Source: Gemmatimonadota bacterium | GTDB taxonomy: Bacteria; Gemmatimonadota; Gemmatimonadetes; Gemmatimonadales; GWC2-71-9 | DNA length: 38,211 nt | Reading direction: 5' to 3' | Assembly (NCBI GenBank): GCA_024641735.1 | Contig: JAHECN010000009.1 | Location: forward strand, 1 to 38,211 | Part shown: in pieces, positions 22,754 to 30,864 of the stretch | How the letters are laid out: each line of letters opens with the position of its first letter | How positions within the stretch are numbered: the stretch's first letter is position 1 | Position numbers and translations under genes: made by a program | Notes under the pieces: generated by a model | What the model saw: only the letters and a program-made list of their open reading frames with translations | Databases searched by the model: none | What the model was told of the DNA's origin: nothing

Positions 22754-24442
22754 ATGGTCTCGCTGCTCCGCTTCGCGGGGGCGGTGACGAGTTTTGCGAT
22801 CATCGCATCGCCACTCGTCGCACAACGCTCCTCCCCCGCGGTCTATGCCATCACCAATGCTCGGCTTGTTCCGGTGAGCGCGCCTGCCATCGAACGCGGC
22901 ACGCTCGTCGTCCGGAACGGCCTGATCGTGGCACTCGGTGCCTCCGTCGCCGTGCCCGCCGATGCGCGGGTGATTGACGGGACCGGTCTCACGGTCTACC
23001 CCGGATTCATCGATGCCTACGGGACGCTCGGCATGCCGAGTCCGGCTCCGGCGGCCGCAGGTGCAGCCGCTGGTGGTCGCGGCGGTGGTGGGGCTCCGGG
23101 TGCGGCACCGAGCGCCCCCAACTCCACTCAAGCCTCCGGCTTACAGCCGGAGGTGGCCGTGGTGAATGAGCTTGGCCCGGAGGCTGGTGCCTTTTCCGCC
23201 GCGAATGCTGCGGGATTCACGACGGCGATGACTGGCATCGGCAACGGGGTCTTTCGCGGTTCCTCAGCGATCATCAATCTCGACGGTACCAACGTCTCCG
23301 AATTGATCGTCAGGAATGACATGGCACAGCAACTTGCATTTTCGCGCGGCGGCGGGCGTGGGGGTGGTGGTGGCGGCTTCCCTGGATCGCTCTTCGGCGT
23401 GTTCGCCGCGATCCGGCAGGAGCTCCTCGACGCGCAGCGCTATCGCGAGGTGAGCGCGGCGTACGCGAAGAATCCGAAGGGAATGGTGCGCCCGGCGTAC
23501 GATCCGTCGCTCGCGGCACTCCAGCCGGTGCTGGCGCGTCAGCAGATCCTGGTGATGGCGGCCAACTCCCAGCGCGAGATTGAACGGGCGCTCGACTTGG
23601 CGAAGGAGTTCAATCTCCGCGTCATGATTGCCGGCGGGTCGGAAGCGTACAAGGTTGCCGACCGCCTGAAGGCCGACAACGTGCCCGTGCTGCTCGCGAT
23701 CAACTTCCCGCGCCGCACCACTGCCCCCGCGGCGGACGCCGAACCGGAAGCGATCCGGGTCTTGCGCGAGCGCGTGGAAGCGCCGAAGGGCCCAGCGGTC
23801 CTGCAGGCCGCAGGCGTGACCTACGCGTTCCATTCCGGGGGTGCCTTCACGGACTTCCTGGCGAATGTGCGTCGCGCGGTGACGGCAGGGCTGTCGCAGG
23901 AGCAGGCGCTCCGTGCGATGACCACGGTGCCAGCGCAACTCTTCGGGGTGGCCGATCGCGTTGGCGCTCTCGAGCCGGGTCGCATCGCCAATCTGACGAT
24001 CACCAAGGGCGACCTTTTCGCGGCAGGGACGACAGTCTCACAACTCTTCGTCGATGGACATCCGGTCACGGTGGCGCAGGCCGCGGCCGCGCCCGCAGCT
24101 GCCGGGGGCCGTGGCGGCGGTCGTGGTGGTCCGCCGGGAGAACTGCAGGGGGAATGGAATGCCCGTCTCGCCTTCGACGGCGCCGAGCATGATGTCACCT
24201 TCACGTTCCGGCAGGAGAACGCGGTGCTCGCTGGGGTGCTCGAAGGGAGCTTCGGGAGCGCGGAATTGCTGGACGGAACGATCGCGCCCGACGGCACCTT
24301 TCGTTTTGCCGCCTTCCTGATGCATCACGATGGCCCCGAACGCGCACAGTTCAGCGGCGTGTGGCGGGACGGCGTGTTGACGGGCGATCTCGCGGTGCCG
24401 GGCCATGGCGCCTCACGTTTCACAGGCAGCCAGGGGCACTGA
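22754..24442 (+). CDS. Exported amidohydrolase-fold protein lacking the metal-binding residues
   Basis: A 562-residue exported protein with AGGAGA before the ATG and a signal peptide ending SPLVAQ. The amidohydrolase fold is evident: N-terminal strands AITNARLVPVSAPAIERGTLVVRNGLIVALG, then VIDGTGLTVYPGFIDA, and the C-terminal VGALEPGRIANLTITKGDL. Where an active enzyme has the HxH metal motif, this one reads AYGTLG; the later His positions are also replaced (VMAANSQRE and MIAGGSEAY, matching YVHAHSYRADE and TLQHGLEGY in the next gene), as is the Asp (AFHSGG for INSDDD). Three Gly/Arg-rich linkers occur, and the last about 95 residues look like a lipocalin-type beta domain (GELQGEWNARLAFDG onward). 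It is therefore probably non-catalytic or metal-independent. It is first in a three-gene operon of related proteins. Confidence 0.88.
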   Translation: MVSLLRFAGAVTSFAIIASPLVAQRSSPAVYAITNARLVPVSAPAIERGTLVVRNGLIVALGASVAVPADARVIDGTGLTVYPGFIDAYGTLGMPSPAPAAAGAAAGGRGGGGAPGAAPSAPNSTQASGLQPEVAVVNELGPEAGAFSAANAAGFTTAMTGIGNGVFRGSSAIINLDGTNVSELIVRNDMAQQLAFSRGGGRGGGGGGFPGSLFGVFAAIRQELLDAQRYREVSAAYAKNPKGMVRPAYDPSLAALQPVLARQQILVMAANSQREIERALDLAKEFNLRVMIAGGSEAYKVADRLKADNVPVLLAINFPRRTTAPAADAEPEAIRVLRERVEAPKGPAVLQAAGVTYAFHSGGAFTDFLANVRRAVTAGLSQEQALRAMTTVPAQLFGVADRVGALEPGRIANLTITKGDLFAAGTTVSQLFVDGHPVTVAQAAAAPAAAGGRGGGRGGPPGELQGEWNARLAFDGAEHDVTFTFRQENAVLAGVLEGSFGSAELLDGTIAPDGTFRFAAFLMHHDGPERAQFSGVWRDGVLTGDLAVPGHGASRFTGSQGH

Positions 24443-24467
24443 TATGGCAACCATCCATGAGGGACTC

Positions 24468-25868
24468 ATGACGAAGTCCGCACTGTTGGTTGCGATGGTC
24501 GCGTGCGCAGCAGTCCTCCCGGCGCAAGCGCCGGCGACGCTGATTCGCAACGCGACCGTCCTGACCGTGACCAAGGGAACGCTTCCGGCGACCGACGTCC
24601 TGCTGCAGGACGGCAAGATCGCAGCGATCGGAAAGAATCTGACCACTCCGTCGGGTGCCATGGTGATCGATGGCACCGGCAAGTTCCTGATGCCGGGGAT
24701 CATCGATCCACACTCGCACATGATGAGTGATGCCACGAACGAGGGCTCCCTCTCGGTGACCTCGATGGTGCGCATTGCCGACGTCCTCAATCCGACCGCG
24801 CCGAATATCTACCGCGCGCTGGCCGGCGGCACCACGATGCTGAACATCCTCCATGGCTCCGCCAACACGATCGGCGGACAGAACGCGGTGGTGAAGCTGA
24901 AGTGGGGACGCCCCGCGCAGGCGATGCTGGTGCCGGGAGCGATGCCGGGGATCAAGTTCGCCCTCGGCGAGAATGTCACGCGGAAGAACTCCAACACCGT
25001 GATCGTTCAGGGACAGGCTCAGGCACCGCGTCGCTTCCCGACGTCGCGCATGGGGCAGGAAGTTGTCTTGCGCGACGCCTTCACGCGGGCGCGCGACTAT
25101 CAGGCGACGTGGGCGGACTACCGCGCGCGACTCGCCAAGAAGGAAGCAGGCCTGATTGCGCCGCGTCGCGATCTGGAGTTGGAGCCGCTCGTCGAAGTGC
25201 TGGAAGGGAAGCGCTATGTGCATGCGCACTCCTACCGCGCCGACGAGATGCTCATGCTCCTCAATCTGGCGGATGAGTTCGGATTCAAGGTGAAGACGTT
25301 GCAGCATGGCCTGGAGGGGTACAAGATCGCCTCCGAGATCGCCAAGCATGGTGCGGGGCTGTCGACCTTCGCCGACAGCTGGGGCTACAAGATCGAGGCG
25401 TACGACGCGATTGCCTACAACGTGGCGATCCTGATGCGCCACGGTGTGGTGACGACCATCAATTCGGATGATGATGGCCGGGCGCGCCGGCTCAATATTG
25501 ATGCCGCCAAGATGATGCGCTACGGCGGCCTCACCGAAGACGAAGCGCTGCGGATCATCACCTACAATGGTGCCATTCAGCTTGGCCTGCAGGATCGTGT
25601 CGGCTCGATCGAGGTCGGCAAGGAGGCGGATGTGGTGCTCTGGAATGCGCACCCGTTGAGTGTCTATGCCTCGCCGGATTACACGATCATTGATGGGGAG
25701 GTCTTCTTCTCGAAGGAGTCCGATCAGAAGATGCGGACTGCGCGCGCGACGGAACGCGCCGAGTTGGAGAAGGCTGAACCAAATCAGGCTCCGAGTGGTC
25801 GTGGCGGCGCAGGCGGCCGCGGCGGTGCTGGGGCTCCGACTGCCACACCTGCTGGGGGGGTCCGCTGA
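24468..25868 (+). CDS. Exported metal-dependent amidohydrolase (imidazolonepropionase-like)
   Basis: A 466-residue exported amidohydrolase, the only member of the local trio with an intact active site. Signal peptide: MTKSALLVAMVACAAVLPAQ. Metal ligands can be read in order: HSH in MPGIIDPHSHMMS, the two His of YVHAHSYRADE, His in TLQHGLEGY, and the catalytic Asp in TINSDDDGRA; the C-terminal barrel return is VGSIEVGKEADVVLWNAHPL. The protein ends in a Gly/Arg-rich tail (SGRGGAGGRGGAGA). Family members hydrolyse cyclic amides or peptides; the substrate is unknown. ATG at 24468 follows GAGGG and gives a normal signal peptide; the ATG at 24444, two bases after the previous stop, would add eight residues and cannot be excluded. 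Its stop overlaps the next start (TGATG). Confidence 0.92.
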   Translation: MTKSALLVAMVACAAVLPAQAPATLIRNATVLTVTKGTLPATDVLLQDGKIAAIGKNLTTPSGAMVIDGTGKFLMPGIIDPHSHMMSDATNEGSLSVTSMVRIADVLNPTAPNIYRALAGGTTMLNILHGSANTIGGQNAVVKLKWGRPAQAMLVPGAMPGIKFALGENVTRKNSNTVIVQGQAQAPRRFPTSRMGQEVVLRDAFTRARDYQATWADYRARLAKKEAGLIAPRRDLELEPLVEVLEGKRYVHAHSYRADEMLMLLNLADEFGFKVKTLQHGLEGYKIASEIAKHGAGLSTFADSWGYKIEAYDAIAYNVAILMRHGVVTTINSDDDGRARRLNIDAAKMMRYGGLTEDEALRIITYNGAIQLGLQDRVGSIEVGKEADVVLWNAHPLSVYASPDYTIIDGEVFFSKESDQKMRTARATERAELEKAEPNQAPSGRGGAGGRGGAGAPTATPAGGVR

Positions 25869-27202
25869 TGTCGCACGTGTCTCGTCACGTCGCGGTCACC
25901 GCGGCACTCATCGCGCTGGCGGCCACACCCGCCGCCGCGCAGCTCGGCTCGTACAACCCACGCCCCGGACCACAGGGGACCTTTGTCATTCGCAACGCGC
26001 GGATCGTGCCGGTCAGCGGACCGGAGATCGCCAATGGTTCCCTGGTGATCAGCGGCGGCAAGATCACTGCGGTCGGCGCGACCGTTGCGACACCGGCCGG
26101 TGCGCAGGTGATCGATGGCACCGGACTCTCGGTGTATCCCGGGATGATGGACGCCGGGAATCAGATCGGTCTCGCAGAGATCGCACAGGGCGCCAACTCC
26201 ACCACCGATGAAACGGAAGTCGGCACTTTCAATCCGATGGCCCATGCCATCAACGCCTTCAACCCTCACAGCGCGATCATCGGCGTGACCCGTGTGGTCG
26301 GGATCACCAATGTGGTGACTCGGCCGAGTAGCGGCGTGATCTCCGGGACCGCGGCGTTGATGAACCTCTCCGGCGACACGCCGCCGACGATGGCGGTGGT
26401 GCCGAAGGTCGCGATGGTGATCTCGCTGCCAGGTGGCGGCGGTGGTCGAGGGGGCGGTGGATTTGGCGGCTTCGGTGGTGGCGGCGGTGGTGGTGCGGCC
26501 GTGACGGCGCAGCGCGACTCCCTGAAGCAGCTCATCGTGGATGCACGCGCCTATGGCAAGGCGATGGCGGCAGCTGCGGTGGACAAGTCCTTGCCGCGGC
26601 CCAGTCATGACGTGGCGCTCGAGGCGATGCAGTCCGTCGTCAACGGCACCATGCCGGCACTCTTCTCCGGATCGACGGCCGCCAACATCAAGGACATCAT
26701 CGCCTTCTCCGATTCGATGGGGATCAAGCCGGTCATCCTCGGCGGACGCGACGCCCTGCAGGTCGCCGACCTCCTGAAGGAGAAGCAGGTACCGGTGCTG
26801 CTGACCGGCGTCCGTGCCCTGCCGAGTCGGGAGGACGATGACTACGACGTGAACTACACGCTTCCCGGCAAACTGGCAGCGGCCGGCGTGCGGTTCGCGA
26901 TCACCTCCGGCGAAGAGACGCCTGACACGCGCGACCTGCCGTATGTCGCCGGGGTGGCGGCTGCGTTTGGTCTCAGCCACGCCGACGCGTTGAAGTCGGT
27001 CACCCTCTGGCCCGCCGAGATCTTCGGCGTGGCGGACCGCCTCGGCTCACTGGAGGTCGGGAAGATGGCAAACGTCGTCGTGATCAAGGGCGACATGCTG
27101 GAGGCCAACTCCGAGACGCGCTATCTCTTCATCGATGGGCGGATGGTGCCGTTGGCGACGAAGCACACCGAGTTGTATGACATGTTCAAGGACAGGCCGT
27201 AG
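25868..27202 (+). CDS. Second exported amidohydrolase-fold protein lacking the metal-binding residues
   Basis: A 444-residue exported protein with a signal peptide ending ATPAAAQ. It shares the fold of its two neighbours: FVIRNARIVPVSGPEIANGSLVISGGKITAVG, then VIDGTGLSVYPGMMDAG and LGSLEVGKMANVVVIKGDM. The HxH site is replaced by GNQ (MMDAGNQIG), the strand-6 His is Gly (VILGGRDAL), and the terminal Asp region reads ITSGEETPD. A long glycine tract lies in the middle of the chain (GGGGGRGGGGFGGFGGGGGG, about residues 189-208). Like the first gene it seems to have lost the binuclear metal centre, so it may serve as a partner, chaperone or binding protein for the active enzyme; that role is inferred. 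It closes the operon. Confidence 0.88.
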   Translation: MSHVSRHVAVTAALIALAATPAAAQLGSYNPRPGPQGTFVIRNARIVPVSGPEIANGSLVISGGKITAVGATVATPAGAQVIDGTGLSVYPGMMDAGNQIGLAEIAQGANSTTDETEVGTFNPMAHAINAFNPHSAIIGVTRVVGITNVVTRPSSGVISGTAALMNLSGDTPPTMAVVPKVAMVISLPGGGGGRGGGGFGGFGGGGGGGAAVTAQRDSLKQLIVDARAYGKAMAAAAVDKSLPRPSHDVALEAMQSVVNGTMPALFSGSTAANIKDIIAFSDSMGIKPVILGGRDALQVADLLKEKQVPVLLTGVRALPSREDDDYDVNYTLPGKLAAAGVRFAITSGEETPDTRDLPYVAGVAAAFGLSHADALKSVTLWPAEIFGVADRLGSLEVGKMANVVVIKGDMLEANSETRYLFIDGRMVPLATKHTELYDMFKDRP

Positions 27203-27212
27203 GCGGAGGGGG

Positions 27213-27273
27213 GAGTCGTGGGTCGCGAGAGGAGAGAGTGCATCACACTCTCACGACTCACGACTCACGACTC
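27213..27273. terminator. Inverted repeat with CACGACT tandem copies between convergent genes
   Basis: GAGAGTG (27234-27240), loop CATCA, CACTCTC (27246-27252) forms a perfect 7-pair stem. An outer arm GAGTCGTG (27213-27220) can pair with any of three overlapping CACGACTC copies (27252-27259, 27259-27266, 27266-27273), which form a 7-base tandem repeat. The element sits between convergent stops and could end transcription both ways; there is no T-run. Confidence 0.55.
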
Positions 27274-27277
27274 GCTT

Positions 27278-27838
27278 CTATTCCGGTTTTGCCCCCACGA
27301 CGTACTTGATCACGTGTTCCTCTTCCCAGATCGTTTCCCTCGCGACATTCACCAGTAGTCGCACCTTCGGCTCCCGCGCGGTGAGCGCGGTTTGCAGCCA
27401 TCGGCCATCGACAATGCCGATTTCCAGCTGTCCGTTGACGTCTCGCACCAATCCCTGGGCGAGCCGATTGCAGCGGAGCACCAGATTGCTGGTGGTCCGA
27501 TCGCAACTGCGCAGGTCCCCGAGTCGATACGCTTCGTCGATGGTGGCGACTTTGTGGATGGTGAGCGAGTCGGTCGGCGGAATGACCAGCGCGGCCATGT
27601 AGGCCCGTGGTTCCCCGACCAGGATGACGCGCCATTCATAGCCGGAGAAGGCGTCTCCGACACGCGCCTCGGAGGTGATCGAATCGGGGGAGAGGAAACG
27701 CGGAAAGCGGACCGTGATGCCGCGCGCGTCCCAACTCACGGTGGCGGAGTCACGCCGAACGGGGAGGGAGTCGCTGCGCTGCGCCGTGAGAGGTGCCGCG
27801 GCAATGCAGAAGACGACGAGGACGAGAGACCAGCGCAC
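27278..27838 (-). CDS. Exported protein of unknown function
   Basis: A 186-residue protein that I do not recognise. It begins with GTG at 27838, supported by GGAGG seven bases upstream and a good signal peptide (WSLVLVVFCIAAAPLTAQ); longer in-frame starts would spoil this. The mature part begins with a charged stretch and a short beta pattern (ATVSWDARGITVRFPRFLS), then WRVILVGEPRAYMAALVIPP and ending VRLLVNVARETIWEEEHVIKYVVG. Two cysteines in RSCDRTTSNLVLRC could form a disulphide. The shape suggests a small periplasmic or lipid-free surface beta protein. It is the last gene of the minus-strand run beginning with the histidine kinase, 37 bases after the small membrane-protein gene. Confidence 0.75.
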   Translation of the reverse strand: MRWSLVLVVFCIAAAPLTAQRSDSLPVRRDSATVSWDARGITVRFPRFLSPDSITSEARVGDAFSGYEWRVILVGEPRAYMAALVIPPTDSLTIHKVATIDEAYRLGDLRSCDRTTSNLVLRCNRLAQGLVRDVNGQLEIGIVDGRWLQTALTAREPKVRLLVNVARETIWEEEHVIKYVVGAKPE

Positions 27839-27875
27839 AGGAGTTCCTCCGGTCGGCGAGTGCCGACACACTCCC

Positions 27876-28355
27876 CTAATCTCGCCCGCTCGCTCCGGCG
27901 AGCAAGGGGAGGGCATCCTGAATGGCGAGGACGCGCGCCGGCAACTCCGGATCGTATCGGTGGGAAAGGGTCGGGTCAGCGAGGAGCCGCGTGGCGGTGG
28001 CCAAGTCGCGCCGACAGGCAGGATCGTCGTCGGGAAAGGGGAGCGGTGCTGAGCCGGTCACGAACGGATCAATGCGATCCATCACCCGAGTGAGCTGGAC
28101 GTACCGGAGTGCGGTCCAGGCGCCTGCGACCTGAAAGGCAACGGCCATCAGGATCGCTCCGCCGTAGGTTGTCTGGCGGGAATGCCCGGAGATCATGATC
28201 GCAAGACCAATCGGAGCGACCAGGAGGGGTCCGAGGATGCGCCGCGACAGGAACCCGCGCCAGCCCCCGACGGCGCGGACGGCAAAGAAGCCGAACACCA
28301 CGATGATGAGGAGCGATGGAATGGCGCTCAGGATGTCCTTCAGGTTTTCACTCAT
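27876..28355 (-). CDS. Small membrane protein of unknown function
   Basis: A 159-residue protein with three likely membrane segments (about residues 10-29, 40-57 and 64-82) followed by a soluble C-terminal part of about 75 residues. The tail reads VMDRIDPFVTGSAPLPFPDDDPACRRDLATATRLLADP, and I find no known motif. A much longer open frame continues upstream, but it is antiparallel-free noise inside the transporter gene: ATG at 28355 overlaps the transporter stop (ATGA), which is the usual junction here. It may be an accessory to the transporter, inferred only from coupling. Confidence 0.72.
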   Translation of the reverse strand: MSENLKDILSAIPSLLIIVVFGFFAVRAVGGWRGFLSRRILGPLLVAPIGLAIMISGHSRQTTYGGAILMAVAFQVAGAWTALRYVQLTRVMDRIDPFVTGSAPLPFPDDDPACRRDLATATRLLADPTLSHRYDPELPARVLAIQDALPLLAGASGRD

Positions 28356-29569
28356 GCATGCCGCGTGGCTGTGGGTGTGCGTCCGGCGAGTGCCGCCGCG
28401 CTTGCATACCCCATCACATTGATTGGGGTCTTGAACATGTCCGGGATCAGGTCGATGGCGATCAGGATGCCGAGCCCTTCGGCGGGGAGTCCGATCGCGA
28501 GGTAGAGCGGCGCTTGCACGAGGAAGCCACCGCTCGGGATGCCCGGCGTGGTGAGGGAGAGCAGGACGGTACCGACGCCGAAGGTCGCCCACTGCGCAGC
28601 CGAGACATCCACGCCGTAGAGGGCCGCCACGAATACGGCCCCGAGGGCCCAGGTGATGGCGGCGTTGAACTTGAAGATCGACGCGGCCAACGGGACGACC
28701 ACGCCAATCACCGGTTCGGGCGTCTTCAGTTCTTCCCGTAATCCGGTAATCAGCGCAGGAAGTGCCGCGAGCGAGGAGCGCGACGAAATGCCGATGACCA
28801 GTGCCGGCGAGATGGCACTGACGAGTGCGCGCGGGGAGGTACGACTGAGTGTGGCGGTGATCACGAGGAGCAGGACGCCGGCCACCACAATCGACAGCGA
28901 CACCACGATCAGGTATCGTGCGACCGCCGCCGCCGCCGGTACTCCGACGCGCGCGCCCAGGGCAAAGGCCAGAGCGAAGACACCGATCGGCGCCAGAGCG
29001 AGGACCCACCGGATCATCACCATCAGGACATCTGCGATCCCCTGCGCAGCGTCGCCTTGGTGGCGGCGCACGCTTTCCGGAAGCCGCGTGAGTGCCATGC
29101 CGTACAGCAGCGAGAAGACCACCAGCGGGAGGAGCGCACCCTCGGCCGCCGCACCAATCGGATTGGTCGGGATCAACGAGAGGAGCCATCCCGAGAGTGA
29201 CAATTGCGTCGCGCTGTCGCTGGTGACCGCGGCCGATGCCCGGAGCGCCTCACTGGCGGACGGGTCGAGCGGGAGTCCACTCAGAAGCATCGGTGCCAAG
29301 AGCGTCATGGTGGCAGTGAACGGAATCAACAGCGCGAGGAAGATCAGGACCGCTCGCCCGGTGAGCGATCCCGCCTCCCGCGTGTCTCGTGCCTTGGCAA
29401 TCCCCGAGATCGTCAACGCAACGATCAAGGGGAGGATGGGCATGCGGAGCGCATTGATCCAGAGCGTCCCGAGCGGCTCGATGGCGGAGAGAACCCCGTC
29501 GTGCCCGATCCCGATGCCGGCACCGAGTCCGATGCCGAACGCCAGGAAGACTTGGAGCGCGGGGTTCAT
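28352..29569 (-). CDS. DAACS-family transporter with altered sodium-site residues
   Basis: A 405-residue inner-membrane protein of the dicarboxylate/amino acid:cation symporter (GltPh/EAAT) fold. Eight membrane segments and both re-entrant hairpins are recognisable: HP1 with SSRSSLAALPALI, HP2 with SLTTPGIPSGGFL, and the TM8 motif DLIPDMFKTPINVMGY. Compared by eye with archaeal GltPh, the TM7 NMDGT motif, which holds sodium-site Asp312, reads FKFNA here; Asp405 of TM8 is Tyr; Arg397, which binds the substrate side-chain carboxylate, is Lys. Asp390, Asp394 and Asn401 equivalents are kept. Substrate and coupling ion are therefore uncertain. ATG at 29569 gives a normal N-terminus (MNPALQVFLAFGIGLGAG) and lies 4 bases after the FKBP stop. 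Confidence 0.88.
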   Translation of the reverse strand: MNPALQVFLAFGIGLGAGIGIGHDGVLSAIEPLGTLWINALRMPILPLIVALTISGIAKARDTREAGSLTGRAVLIFLALLIPFTATMTLLAPMLLSGLPLDPSASEALRASAAVTSDSATQLSLSGWLLSLIPTNPIGAAAEGALLPLVVFSLLYGMALTRLPESVRRHQGDAAQGIADVLMVMIRWVLALAPIGVFALAFALGARVGVPAAAAVARYLIVVSLSIVVAGVLLLVITATLSRTSPRALVSAISPALVIGISSRSSLAALPALITGLREELKTPEPVIGVVVPLAASIFKFNAAITWALGAVFVAALYGVDVSAAQWATFGVGTVLLSLTTPGIPSGGFLVQAPLYLAIGLPAEGLGILIAIDLIPDMFKTPINVMGYASAAALAGRTPTATRHA

Positions 29570-29573
29570 GTGG

Positions 29574-30047
29574 TCAGGATGCCGAGAGCACGGTGACGGT
29601 AAAGACCAGCACGGAGCCGCCGGGAATCGGGCCGTAATTGTTGGCGCCATACGCCAGTGCGGAAGGGATGATCAGCTGGCGCACGCCGCCGATCTTCATT
29701 CCGGCGACTCCGAGATCCCACCCTCGGATGACCTGTCCGCCGTCCAGGCGAAAGGCGAACGGCGAACCGTTGGCATTGGAGTCGAATTGTGCGCCGTTGC
29801 TGAGCCATCCCGTGTAGCGCACCGAGACACTCTGCCCCGACGCCACCATCGCACCGGTCCCCACTGTGATGTCGCGGACATACATCCCGCTCGGCAGTTT
29901 GGTGGATGAGGCCAGGTTGACGTCGAGGGCAGGGGCAAAGGTGGTGGTCTCGATCACTTGGGGCTCCGGGGTCGTGGCGCCCGTTGAGGAACAGGCGGTG
30001 GTGGCGAGCAGCAGCAGGAGTGCGGAGAGGCGGAATCGTGGTGCCAT
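29574..30047 (-). CDS. FKBP-type peptidyl-prolyl isomerase lipoprotein
   Basis: A 157-residue exported FKBP. The N-terminus (MAPRFRLSALLLLLATTAC) looks like a lipoprotein signal with Cys19 as lipidation site, although the -3 residue is Thr, a weak lipobox. The FKBP domain covers the last about 100 residues and has the full signature: VSVRYTGWLSNGAQFDSN, FRLDGGQVIRGWDLGVAGMKIGG with the active-site Trp, RQLIIPSALAYGANN and the closing strand VLVFTVTVLS. It would catalyse proline isomerisation and help fold exported proteins in the periplasm. ATG at 30047 is chosen for the signal peptide. It sits between the permuted-papain protein and the transporter on the same strand. Confidence 0.92.
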   Translation of the reverse strand: MAPRFRLSALLLLLATTACSSTGATTPEPQVIETTTFAPALDVNLASSTKLPSGMYVRDITVGTGAMVASGQSVSVRYTGWLSNGAQFDSNANGSPFAFRLDGGQVIRGWDLGVAGMKIGGVRQLIIPSALAYGANNYGPIPGGSVLVFTVTVLSAS

Positions 30048-30066
30048 GGTGTTGTCTCTGGGGGTG

Positions 30067-30081
30067 GGGAAAGGTTTTCCC
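30067..30081 (-). other. Short hairpin ahead of the FKBP gene
   Basis: On the minus strand GGGAAA-ACC-TTTCCC forms a 6-pair stem about 20 bases before the FKBP ATG, preceded by a TATTTT box that could be a -10. It may mark a second promoter or a weak processing site inside the operon; there is no T-run after it. Confidence 0.35.
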
Positions 30082-30093
30082 AAAATACCCCGT

Positions 30094-30864
30094 TCACTCG
30101 GTGAGCGGGTCGGCGATGAGTCGGATGCGATGGGGATCGAAGCCTTGGGTCAGTGTCGGCTTGATGATCGCAAAATAGGGTGAGACGTCGAAGTCACGCG
30201 GGGTGAACAGCGAGTGGTGGCGGATGTGGAGGGCCTCTTGGTAGTCGGCCGACGCGTCCGGGTCGACCGGTGGAAGAAGCCGCGCGGTCGGCAGGATGGG
30301 GTACCCGACGTTCTGGTAGGCCTCGGCGAGGAGGGCCGAGCAGATGGCGCGGGTCGGATCGCCACTCCCGAGGGCGAGCAAGCGCCGGCGAAAGCGAGCC
30401 GGCACCGGTGGCGTCGGCCAGAGATACCGCGCCAAGTCCCAAATGTGCTTGACGTCATAGCGGTATCCCACGCGGGCCACAGTGAACTGGATGACGCGGT
30501 TGATTTCCGCTGGCGTCAGGCCGACGGGTCGACAGATCCGGGTGTGCAGCGATGCGTATTTGGAGAGCGGGACCAGTTGCACGCCATGGGAGAGGTCGGC
30601 CTCCAACAGGACGACGGGTTCGTGTGCTTCGTCGGCGAGTGGGTCCGGGGTGGCGATGCACAAGGCGGCGTGCGACCACGTCGACTGCGTCAGATACTTG
30701 ATGGCCACCGAGATGCGCGAGCTGCCTTCCACCAAGAGCACGTCGCCCGGTTGGAGCGCGCGTGCCAGCGTGGCCGGCTGGCTGGTGGTGAAATGGACGC
30801 GGTCATGCCGGGGCTTGCTGAGAAAGCGGGCGAGCCGCTGTCCGATCCCATCGAGTACGATCAC
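30094..30864 (-). CDS. Permuted papain-fold (YiiX/YaeF-like) cysteine peptidase or hydrolase
   Basis: A 256-residue protein with the pattern of the circularly permuted papain-like fold of YiiX/YaeF and NlpC-related proteins. The segment PGDVLLVEGSSRISVAIKYL leads to His65 in STWSHAALCI; an acidic residue, Glu88 in LLEADLSHGV, follows; the putative nucleophile Cys175 comes late in RAICSALLAEAYQNVGYP. This His-before-Cys order defines the permutation. No signal peptide or lipobox is visible. Family members are thought to cleave peptidoglycan peptides, lipids or amide bonds, mostly unproven. The start is GTG, overlapping the stop of the histidine kinase (GTGA), so it is translationally coupled to the sensor and may be part of, or an output of, the same pathway. 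Confidence 0.8.
   Translation of the reverse strand: MIVLDGIGQRLARFLSKPRHDRVHFTTSQPATLARALQPGDVLLVEGSSRISVAIKYLTQSTWSHAALCIATPDPLADEAHEPVVLLEADLSHGVQLVPLSKYASLHTRICRPVGLTPAEINRVIQFTVARVGYRYDVKHIWDLARYLWPTPPVPARFRRRLLALGSGDPTRAICSALLAEAYQNVGYPILPTARLLPPVDPDASADYQEALHIRHHSLFTPRDFDVSPYFAIIKPTLTQGFDPHRIRLIADPLTE

Noticed and set aside
27876-29189. A 437-codon minus-strand protein ending at 27876
   Set aside because: Its first about 278 codons overlap the DAACS transporter in another frame and look like out-of-frame noise; only the part from the ATG at 28355 is kept.
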